Part shown: positions 1 to 6,098 of the stretch, in pieces
Numbering within the stretch: the first letter of the stretch is position 1
How the letters are laid out: each line of letters opens with the position of its first letter
NCBI GenBank assembly: GCA_947178245.1
Contig: CAMWXO010000090.1
Location: 1-6,098 of the forward strand
Direction: 5' to 3'
Length of the DNA: 6,098 nucleotides
Origin: an uncultured Porphyromonadaceae bacterium
GTDB taxonomy: Bacteria > Bacteroidota > Bacteroidia > Bacteroidales > Muribaculaceae
Notes under the pieces: generated by a model
Database searches by the model: none
What the model was told of the DNA's origin: nothing
The model's input: the letters and a program-made list of their open reading frames with translations, nothing else
Made by a program: the position numbers and the translations under genes

Positions 1-1707
1 CACTACGTGCGCCTCGGCAATCCGGGGCATGCCCACAAGCACACGGGCCTTGAAAACGAAGGCTTCTTCGGCATCGGCGTTGAGAAAGACCATGAATATC
101 GATTCTCGGTCTGGGCCCGCACCGTAGACGGAGAAAAGGCTAAGATCCGCGTGGAGCTGGCTGATGACGACTCTATGGGTGATAGCCAGGCCTTTACCAA
201 GAACGAACTGGAGATCTCCGGCAAGGAATGGAAAAAATATACCCTAACCTTAAAGGCCGGCAAGACCGATCCGAAGGCCAGCCTCCGCATCTTCCTGCTG
301 AAGCCGGAGGTGAGCGTGGATCTCGAACACGTCTCTCTCTTCCCCGTAGACACCTGGAAAGGACATGAAAACGGAATGCGCAAAGACCTGGCGCAGAAAC
401 TCGCCGATCTCAAGCCCGGAGTGTTCCGCTTCCCCGGCGGATGCATAGTGGAAGGCACGGATCTTGACACCCGCTATCAATGGAAAAATACCGTAGGGCC
501 CGTAGAAAACCGTCCGCTCAACGAAAACCGCTGGCACTACACTTTCCCGCATCGCTTCTTCCCCGACTATTTCCAGTCATACGGACTCGGATTCTACGAA
601 TTCTTCCTGCTCAGCGAGGAGATCGGAAGCGAACCCTTGCCAATCTTAAGCGTAGGACTCGCCTGCCAGTTCCAGAACAACGATCCGGCAGCCCACGCAC
701 ACGGCGAGGAACTTCAGCAGTATATCGACGACGCACTTGACCTAATTGAGTTTGCGAACGGCTCCACCGACACGGAATGGGGCGCTCTGCGCGCAGAGAT
801 GGGTCATCCCGAGCCGTTCAACCTAAAATACATCGGAATCGGCAACGAGCAGTGGGGGCCGGAATATCCCGAACACCTCAAGCCTTTCCTCGACGCCATA
901 CGCACAAAGCATCCCGAAATCAAGATAGTGGGCTCTTCCGGCCCTGACTCGGAAGGAAAGAAGTTTGACTATCTGTGGCCGGAGATGAAGAAACTCAACG
1001 CAGATCTCGTCGATGAGCATTTCTATCGTCCGGAGCAGTGGTTCCTGGAGCAGGGACGCCGCTACGACAACTATGACCGCAAGGGGCCCAAAGTATTTGC
1101 CGGCGAATATGCCTGCCACGGCAAGGGCAAGAAGTGGAATCACTTCAATGCCGCACTTATGGAGGCAGCCTTCATGACCGGCCTGGAGAGAAACGCCGAT
1201 GTGGTGCACATGGCCACATACGCTCCCCTATTCGCCCATGTGGAGGGATGGCAGTGGCGCCCTGACATGATTTGGTTTGACAATCTCGAGTCTTTCCCCA
1301 CGTGCAGCTATTACGTTCAGCAACTTTATGGCACCAACAAGGGCACCAACGTGCTTCCGCTCACGATGGACGGCAAAACGGTGGCCGGCGATCCTGACCA
1401 GAACGGCCTCTTTGCCAGCGCAGTGATCGACAAAGACAACAACACTTATATAGTGAAGGTGGCCAACGTGTCTGACGAACCGCAGCAGCTCAATCTGAAA
1501 TTTGACGGAATGAAGAAAGCCTCACTCGCCGGAGGCAAGGAAGTGACACTCCACTCCGACAACCCGACGGCCGAGAACAGCCTTCAGGCTCCGGCAGCCA
1601 TCACACCGGTGGAAAAGCAGATAGATGCCTCGGGCTCTTCGTTCAGCACGACGATCGGGCCGAAGACATTCGCAGTGTATACGTTCAATATCTCAAACAA
1701 TAAATAA
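1..1707 (+). CDS. GH51 alpha-L-arabinofuranosidase, 5'-truncated by window edge
   Basis: Hydrolyses terminal alpha-L-arabinofuranosyl residues from arabinan, arabinoxylan or arabinogalactan; in Bacteroidales such enzymes are usually periplasmic or surface-associated. The frame is open from base 1, so the GTG at 7 is an internal Val codon and not a start. Of 568 visible residues (base 1 = residue 1), about 1-113 resemble the CBM4/9-like module inserted in the plant-like GH51 clade. The (beta/alpha)8 barrel follows, with the RFPGG strand at 143-147, GNEQW with the predicted acid/base Glu283 (bases 847-849), DEHFY around 338-342, and FAGEY with the predicted nucleophile Glu369 (1105-1107). From about 415 to the end is the C-terminal beta-sandwich. 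No frameshift or missing catalytic residue is seen. By family knowledge, the lost part should hold the signal peptide and the first barrel segment, so export cannot be checked. TAA stop at 1705-1707; thioredoxin follows after 9 bases. Exact substrate is not readable from sequence. Confidence 0.95.
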   Translation, partial: HYVRLGNPGHAHKHTGLENEGFFGIGVEKDHEYRFSVWARTVDGEKAKIRVELADDDSMGDSQAFTKNELEISGKEWKKYTLTLKAGKTDPKASLRIFLLKPEVSVDLEHVSLFPVDTWKGHENGMRKDLAQKLADLKPGVFRFPGGCIVEGTDLDTRYQWKNTVGPVENRPLNENRWHYTFPHRFFPDYFQSYGLGFYEFFLLSEEIGSEPLPILSVGLACQFQNNDPAAHAHGEELQQYIDDALDLIEFANGSTDTEWGALRAEMGHPEPFNLKYIGIGNEQWGPEYPEHLKPFLDAIRTKHPEIKIVGSSGPDSEGKKFDYLWPEMKKLNADLVDEHFYRPEQWFLEQGRRYDNYDRKGPKVFAGEYACHGKGKKWNHFNAALMEAAFMTGLERNADVVHMATYAPLFAHVEGWQWRPDMIWFDNLESFPTCSYYVQQLYGTNKGTNVLPLTMDGKTVAGDPDQNGLFASAVIDKDNNTYIVKVANVSDEPQQLNLKFDGMKKASLAGGKEVTLHSDNPTAENSLQAPAAITPVEKQIDASGSSFSTTIGPKTFAVYTFNISNNK

Positions 1708-1716
1708 CACATAATC

Positions 1717-2028
1717 ATGACAGATTTCAGTGATCAGACCGCACGCGAAGCTATTGAAAGCGGCAAGCCTGTGGTGATAGACTTCTGGGCCAAATGGTGC
1801 GGCCCCTGTATCAAACTCGGCCCCGTCGTGGAGGAACTTGCTGAGAAATATGCCGGAAAAGCAGAATTCGGCAAGCTCAACATTGACGAGAACGATGAGG
1901 TGACAAGCGAGAATAACGTGCGCAATATTCCCACCGTGCTCTTCTTCAAAGACGGCAAAGTGGTGGAGCGCAGCGTAGGACTCGTGAAGCTCGCCGACCT
2001 CGAAGCGAAGCTTCAGGCTATTCTCTGA
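1717..2028 (+). CDS. trxA: thioredoxin
   Basis: A 103-residue single-domain thioredoxin, the usual length for the family. It reduces disulfides in cytosolic proteins such as ribonucleotide reductase and peroxiredoxins, and is itself re-reduced by thioredoxin reductase. The redox motif WCGPC is at residues 27-31 (bases 1795-1809), preceded by the typical VIDFWA strand with the buried Asp22. The cis-proline motif NIPT places Pro72, and the FFKDGK turn follows at 76-81. There is no signal peptide, lipobox or membrane segment, so this is a cytosolic thioredoxin and not a periplasmic TlpA/ResA-type one. The ATG at 1717 is chosen because residue numbering then fits TrxA and it lies 9 bases after the preceding stop. 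The leader is A/T-rich without Shine-Dalgarno, normal for Bacteroidetes. Tight spacing suggests co-transcription with the glycosidase, though a promoter inside that gene cannot be excluded. TGA stop at 2026-2028; the hairpin starts 20 bases later. Confidence 0.97.
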   Translation: MTDFSDQTAREAIESGKPVVIDFWAKWCGPCIKLGPVVEELAEKYAGKAEFGKLNIDENDEVTSENNVRNIPTVLFFKDGKVVERSVGLVKLADLEAKLQAIL

Positions 2029-2048
2029 CAGCGACATACCGTGGAATA

Positions 2049-2092
2049 ATATGATAAGAGGCTGCATCGGGCGATGCAGCCTCTTATCATAT
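2049..2092. terminator. bidirectional intrinsic terminator hairpin
   Basis: An inverted repeat with arms 2049-2068 and 2073-2092 pairs perfectly over 20 bp around a GGGC loop (2069-2072). The inner stem is G+C-rich (GGCTGCATC / GATGCAGCC) and the outer stem is A/T-rich (ATATGATAAGA / TCTTATCATAT). It sits between two convergent genes, 20 bases after the thioredoxin stop and 15 bases from the stop of the minus-strand acidic protein, so it is placed to end transcription from both sides. Neither flank has a long T-run: the plus side continues CTTCATGTTTTC and the minus side ATTATTCC. Termination is therefore inferred from stem strength and position, not from a classical U-tract. Confidence 0.82.
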
Positions 2093-2107
2093 CTTCATGT
2101 TTTCTGA

Positions 2108-2482
2108 TCAAAGCACATTGGCGAGTGATTCGGTCACGTCGGCCGCCTGCGCGTCTACATCGGCGAAGGGAGCATCGAGATCCATCTTCCGGTTATCATT
2201 GAAGTTCATGATCTCGACTTCGAGTTCTTTCTTTATGCTATCCACAGCCGAAGCATCGAGATCGGCATAGTCGTCATATTCACCGGCCTTGTCCGGAGTC
2301 ACTTCCTCTACTTGGGGAGTGATATAGTCCTTCAGATCGTTTTCCGGAAATTTTGCAGCGAGAAATTCTCTGAGGCTGTTTTCGATGGCCGCAAGACGCC
2401 TTGATGCATCTTCCTGAGTATCCTTGAGCAGATAACTGCGTGAATTGCTAAATGAGACGAGATAAGTCCTGATATTTTCCAT
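2108..2482 (-). CDS. small acidic protein of unknown function, downstream of dnaE
   Basis: I do not recognise the family. From the ATG at 2482 it has 124 residues, with 28 Asp/Glu against 13 Lys/Arg, no cysteine, no signal peptide and no membrane segment, so a soluble cytosolic protein is expected. Residues about 20-44 look like an amphipathic helix, with charged residues alternating with Leu/Ala/Ile. The middle (56-76) is Pro- and Asp-rich, a second likely helix spans about 78-92, and the tail (100-118) has Asp at nearly every second or third position. The start is uncertain. ATG 2491 adds three residues and has the A-rich leader (TTAATAAAA) common in Bacteroidetes. GTG 2545 would add 21 residues of non-protein-like sequence and is disfavoured. 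It lies 67 bases after the dnaE stop on the same strand with no terminator between, so it is probably co-transcribed with dnaE. Coding is supported by a coherent composition and by filling the gap neatly up to the terminator. Confidence 0.8.
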   Translation of the reverse strand: MENIRTYLVSFSNSRSYLLKDTQEDASRRLAAIENSLREFLAAKFPENDLKDYITPQVEEVTPDKAGEYDDYADLDASAVDSIKKELEVEIMNFNDNRKMDLDAPFADVDAQAADVTESLANVL

Positions 2483-2549
2483 AGTGAGCATTTTTATTAA
2501 GGTTATTACTGCACTATAAACGCTTCCCGACTCACAAGGGTTCACATAG

Positions 2550-5500
2550 TCACTCGGAGAGCACCTTGAAATTTACCGACATCGATTCCAGTTTATCCAC
2601 CACGTTCTTGTCAAGAGGTATCTTTTTTCTGCCGTGAATCTTCACTGCCTGCTGCAGCTCGCGGTCATAGATACTCAAATAGAGATTTCCCATGCGGGAG
2701 TCTTCCTTCCCCTTCAGCGATCCGAGATATTCATACACCTCCTTGTCGCGGACATTCCTGTCGAGATAGACAAGCAGAGAGTTGGCCACATTCCCCTTCA
2801 GGCTGTCGAGAGATGCCACTTCCTGCACCTTCAGTTCAAAGTCGCCGGGACGATATGGCTTCTCTACCATCTGCCCCTTGATATAGACCGGCTTGCCTAC
2901 CTGAAAGCGAGGGAAGACAGTATCGTAATCCCTGCCGAAGAAAGCAAACTCATGCTTTCCGGAGAAATCTTCCACCGTAACCTTGCCGAACATGGAGCCT
3001 TTCTTCGTCGGACGGCTGGCGCAATCGGTCACCATACCGCCAAGAGTGATCACCTCGCCCGGCTCGTCTTTCTCCTCCACATCCTCGCATGTGCTGTTGC
3101 AGCCATATTTCAGTTCCATATAGTAGTCGTCGAGAGGATGGGCGCTGAGATATATGAGCACCAGTTTCTTCTCCTCCTCGAGAAGACGAAGACGATCCCA
3201 GCGTTCGAAATCAGGATAGGGAGGACGATTCGTCTCTATCGTCTCGAAGTCGCCGAAGAGCGACATCTGCAGGGAATTCTTATCGTTCTGATATGTCTGA
3301 CCATATTTCACGAGCATATCGGCGTAGGTGGTATCAAACATCGGATGAAGCAGCATCTCCCTCCGGATGCCGAAACTGTCGAACGCTCCGGCAAGAGCAA
3401 GAGATTCGATTGCGGCCCGGTTACAGCCCGACAGGTTCACGCGCTCCACGAAGTCGTAGATATCCTTGTATGGGCCATTGGCCTCGCGCTCGGAAATGAT
3501 GGTGTTCACTGCATTCTGCCCCACACCCTTGATTGCGCCGAGACCGAAACGTATCACACCGTCTTTCGAAACACCGAACTTCTCGACTGATTCATTCACG
3601 TCGGGGCCCATTACCTTCAACCCCATGCGGATACACTCATCCATTATCACCTTCAGCTTGTCGGCAGCCCCGAGATTACGGCTGAGCACACCGGCCATAT
3701 ATTCGGCCGGATAATTGGCTTTTAGATAACCCGTCTGGTAAGCGACCCAGCTGTAGCAGGTGGCATGGCTCTTGTTGAAGGCGTAAGAGGCGAATTTCTC
3801 CCAGTCAGCCCAAATCTTCTCGAGAGTCTCCGCCTTATGGCCGTTTTTCTGCCCCTCGGCCATGAACTTCACCTTCAGTTTCTGCATCTTGTCGATCTGC
3901 TTCTTGCCCATCGCCTTACGCAGCATGTCGCTCTCGCCCCGGGTGAAATTGGCAAGCAGACGCGAGAGAAGCATGACCTGCTCCTGATACACCGTCACGC
4001 CATAAGTCTCCTTGAGATATTTTTCCATGATGGGGATATCATACTCGATGGGCTCATGACCGTGCTTGCGGGCGATAAATGAAGGGATATAGTCCATAGG
4101 GCCCGGGCGATAGAGGGCGTTCATGGCTATCAGATCCTCGAACTTCGACGGCTGCAGCTGGCGCAGATAGGTGCGCATTCCCGCAGACTCGAACTGGAAC
4201 GTCGAAGTGGTGCGACCTTCGCAATAGAGCTTGAAAGTGGCCGGATCGTCGAGAGGAATATTCTCTATGTCGATATCTATACCCTTAGATGCCTTGATAT
4301 TGGCAAGCGTCTCCTTGATAATGGAAAGGGTCTTCAGGCCCAGGAAGTCCATCTTGATCAGACCTGTATCTTCGATGATGCTGCCTTCATACTGGGTGGT
4401 GATCTGCTTCTGTCCGTCGGGATCAGTAGCTGTTGATACGGGCACCCAGTCCGAGATCTCGTCGCGGCATATAATCACGCCGCAGGCATGGATGCCGGTG
4501 CCCCTGATGTTGCCCTCGAGCTGAGTGGCATAGTTGATGGTGTCGCGTATCTTAGGGTCGGGATTATGAGTCTCCTGCTCAAAATCCTTCACATATTTCA
4601 ATACATTCTTCAGATTGATCTTAGGCATCTTCCCGTTCACCTCGGGCAGACGATCGGGAATAAGCTTTACAAGACGGTTTGACTCCGGAATGGAGACTTC
4701 AAGCACACGCGCCACGTCTTTTATGGCACTCTTGGTGGCCATGGTCTGGAAAGTGATGATGTGAGCCACCTTCTCGGCACCATACTTCTCAGTAACGTAT
4801 TTCAATACCTCATATCGACCGTCGTCATCAAAATCGACATCGATATCAGGAAGCGAAATACGGTCGGGATTGAGAAATCTCTCGAACAGCAGATCATATT
4901 TGATAGGATCGATGCGTGTGATGCCGAGGCAATAAGCCGCAGCCGAGCCGGCTGCCGAACCGCGGCCCGGGCCTATGCTCACCCCCAGCTTGTCGCGTCC
5001 GGTATTGATGAAATCCTGCACTATCAGGAAGTAGCCGGGGAAACCCATCGTCTTCATTATATAGAGCTCAAACTTCAGGCGCTCGGCCACTTCTTCGGGC
5101 AGAGGATCGCCATAAATCTTTCTGGCGCCTTCCATAGTGAGTTTGTCGAGATAGTCGGCCTCGAACTTGATTCGGTACAACTTATCGTAGCCTCCGAGCC
5201 TTGCTATCTTCTTCTCCCCTTCTTCGCGCGAGAGCACTACATTTCCGTTCTCATCCTGAGTGAATTCATCGTAGAGCTGCTCTTCAGTGATTCTGGCCCG
5301 ATATTCCTCTTCCGTGCCGAATTCCGCTGGAATCTCGAAAAACGGCATGATCGGGGAGTGATCGATCGAGTAAGATTCCACCTTGTCAAGCACCTCCATA
5401 GTGTTGTCGAGAGCGTCGGGGAGATCGCTGAATATTGCCGCCATCTCTTCGGGCGACTTCAGCCATTCCTGCTTGGAATAGTGAAGCCTGTCCTGTGAGA

Positions 5501-6098
5501 ATGTCTTCTGCATCGAGACGCAGATGAGCCTGTCGTGGGCTTCGGCGTCATTCTCGTATGTGAAATGCACATCGTTGGTGGCCACAAGCTTTATGCCGTG
5601 CTTACGAGCGAGGGGAACAAGAATCTCATTGACCTTGACCTGCTCCTGATATACCTGGGTGTTGGCATTCTCCTTATCGGTCTTATGCCTCTGCACCTCC
5701 ACATAATAATCATCGCCGAATGTGGCCTTATACCACAGCATACGCTCCTCGGCGGCGGCTACGTCGCCGCTCATGATCAGCTGCGGCACTTCGCCACCGA
5801 GACAGGCGCTGCAGATGATGAGGCCTTCCTTGTGGGCTTCAAGTTCCACCCTGTCGGTGCGTGGCTTATAGTGCATGCCGTCTGTCCATGATTTGCTGAC
5901 GAGCTTGATGAGGTTCTTGTAGCCCTTCAGATTCTTGGCAAGCACTATGAGATGGTAGCCTCTGTCGTTCTTGTCGGTCTTCTCCTGCAGGCGGTTTTTG
6001 GCCACATACATCTCGCATCCGATGATGAGCTTGAATTTCTGATCGTCGGGGAGACTGCCGTTTTTCTTATTGACATAATTGGCCATCTCCTTGACGCC
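2550..6098 (-). CDS. dnaE: DNA polymerase III alpha subunit, N-terminus cut by window edge
   Basis: Replicative polymerase of the chromosomal holoenzyme. The frame is open to the window edge (GVKE precedes the Met codon at 6086), so that ATG is internal; about 50-60 residues including the HxHxH-type PHP start are missing. Numbering from Met 6086: the PHP domain covers about 1-240, with likely metal ligands Glu25, His45, Cys95, Asp172 and His174. The palm has GPGRGSAAGS (372-381) and PDIDVDFDDD with catalytic Asp414 and Asp416 (bases 4839-4847). The third catalytic Asp580 is in MDFLGL (4347-4349). The thumb/fingers region includes YAFNKSHA (about 3760-3785). A helix-hairpin-helix, GAIKGVGQNAV, lies near 845-860. 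The beta-clamp-binding peptide QMSLF is at 940-944 (3255-3269), an OB fold at about 1007-1090, and a C-terminal tail follows, the usual tau-contact region. With 1182 visible residues, full length is about 1235, normal for Bacteroidetes DnaE. No disruption seen. TGA stop at 2550-2552. Confidence 0.98.
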   Translation of the reverse strand, partial: GVKEMANYVNKKNGSLPDDQKFKLIIGCEMYVAKNRLQEKTDKNDRGYHLIVLAKNLKGYKNLIKLVSKSWTDGMHYKPRTDRVELEAHKEGLIICSACLGGEVPQLIMSGDVAAAEERMLWYKATFGDDYYVEVQRHKTDKENANTQVYQEQVKVNEILVPLARKHGIKLVATNDVHFTYENDAEAHDRLICVSMQKTFSQDRLHYSKQEWLKSPEEMAAIFSDLPDALDNTMEVLDKVESYSIDHSPIMPFFEIPAEFGTEEEYRARITEEQLYDEFTQDENGNVVLSREEGEKKIARLGGYDKLYRIKFEADYLDKLTMEGARKIYGDPLPEEVAERLKFELYIMKTMGFPGYFLIVQDFINTGRDKLGVSIGPGRGSAAGSAAAYCLGITRIDPIKYDLLFERFLNPDRISLPDIDVDFDDDGRYEVLKYVTEKYGAEKVAHIITFQTMATKSAIKDVARVLEVSIPESNRLVKLIPDRLPEVNGKMPKINLKNVLKYVKDFEQETHNPDPKIRDTINYATQLEGNIRGTGIHACGVIICRDEISDWVPVSTATDPDGQKQITTQYEGSIIEDTGLIKMDFLGLKTLSIIKETLANIKASKGIDIDIENIPLDDPATFKLYCEGRTTSTFQFESAGMRTYLRQLQPSKFEDLIAMNALYRPGPMDYIPSFIARKHGHEPIEYDIPIMEKYLKETYGVTVYQEQVMLLSRLLANFTRGESDMLRKAMGKKQIDKMQKLKVKFMAEGQKNGHKAETLEKIWADWEKFASYAFNKSHATCYSWVAYQTGYLKANYPAEYMAGVLSRNLGAADKLKVIMDECIRMGLKVMGPDVNESVEKFGVSKDGVIRFGLGAIKGVGQNAVNTIISEREANGPYKDIYDFVERVNLSGCNRAAIESLALAGAFDSFGIRREMLLHPMFDTTYADMLVKYGQTYQNDKNSLQMSLFGDFETIETNRPPYPDFERWDRLRLLEEEKKLVLIYLSAHPLDDYYMELKYGCNSTCEDVEEKDEPGEVITLGGMVTDCASRPTKKGSMFGKVTVEDFSGKHEFAFFGRDYDTVFPRFQVGKPVYIKGQMVEKPYRPGDFELKVQEVASLDSLKGNVANSLLVYLDRNVRDKEVYEYLGSLKGKEDSRMGNLYLSIYDRELQQAVKIHGRKKIPLDKNVVDKLESMSVNFKVLSE

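Noticed and set aside
7..9. GTG as a start codon for the glycosidase
   Set aside because: The frame is open to base 1 and the sequence here is already inside the CBM4/9-like module, so the true start is upstream of the window.
3..1209. Several open frames overlapping the GH51 gene: minus strand at 3-470, 250-552 and 823-1209, and plus strand +3 frame at 480-740
   Set aside because: The glycosidase frame is continuous and has both catalytic glutamates. The overlapping frames give low-complexity, Arg/Ser-rich or unrecognisable peptides.
1670..1700. A promoter for trxA inside the end of the GH51 gene (TATACGTTC)
   Set aside because: It only loosely resembles the Bacteroidetes -7 element TAnnTTTG, and no convincing -33 TTTG is at the right distance.
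2505..2550. Possible small hairpin or terminator between dnaE and the acidic protein (ACTAT/ATAGT arms with CCC/GGG inside)
   Set aside because: Arms are only 5 bp and 3 bp, far apart and without a T-run; well within chance expectation.
2634..3590. Long plus-strand open frame (318 codons) antisense to dnaE
   Set aside because: It lies wholly inside the well-conserved dnaE C-terminal region. Its translation is His/Ile/Leu-rich with no recognisable domain, as expected of a complementary-strand shadow.
4761..5498. Plus-strand open frame (245 codons) antisense to the dnaE palm
   Set aside because: It overlaps the catalytic PDIDVDFDDD region of dnaE and shows no domain of its own; a composition effect of the opposite strand.

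Overview
The window reads as a piece of a Bacteroidales chromosome, probably gut-associated. The GH51 arabinofuranosidase and the DnaE both have Bacteroidetes-style sequence, the start codons have A/T-rich leaders with no Shine-Dalgarno, and base composition is roughly half G+C by eye. Muribaculaceae, Prevotellaceae or Bacteroidaceae are all possible; the sequence alone does not settle the family.

Layout, left to right. (1) Positions 1-1707, plus strand: the C-terminal 568 residues of a GH51 alpha-L-arabinofuranosidase of the type that carries a CBM4/9-like module; its N-terminus lies outside the window. (2) Positions 1717-2028, plus strand: a complete small thioredoxin (WCGPC), starting 9 bases after the glycosidase stop. 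(3) Positions 2049-2092: a perfect 20-bp-stem hairpin in the 79-base convergent gap, the apparent shared terminator for both strands. (4) Positions 2108-2482, minus strand: a small, strongly acidic, cysteine-free protein of unknown function. (5) Positions 2550-6098, minus strand: DNA polymerase III alpha subunit (dnaE), complete at its C-terminus and lacking only the first few dozen residues at the window's right edge.

Two transcription units meet head-on at the hairpin. The minus-strand unit is dnaE followed by the acidic protein, with 67 bases between them and no terminator seen. The plus-strand unit is the end of a carbohydrate-degradation gene followed by a cytosolic redox protein. The glycosidase would release arabinose from plant arabinan or arabinoxylan, the thioredoxin would reduce cytosolic disulfides, and dnaE is the replicative polymerase. 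Nothing points to a shared pathway across the two units.

I see no mobile element, CRISPR array, RNA gene or long unexplained stretch; almost every base lies in one of four coding regions. The least explained item is the small acidic protein behind dnaE. I did not find an evident new biological system.
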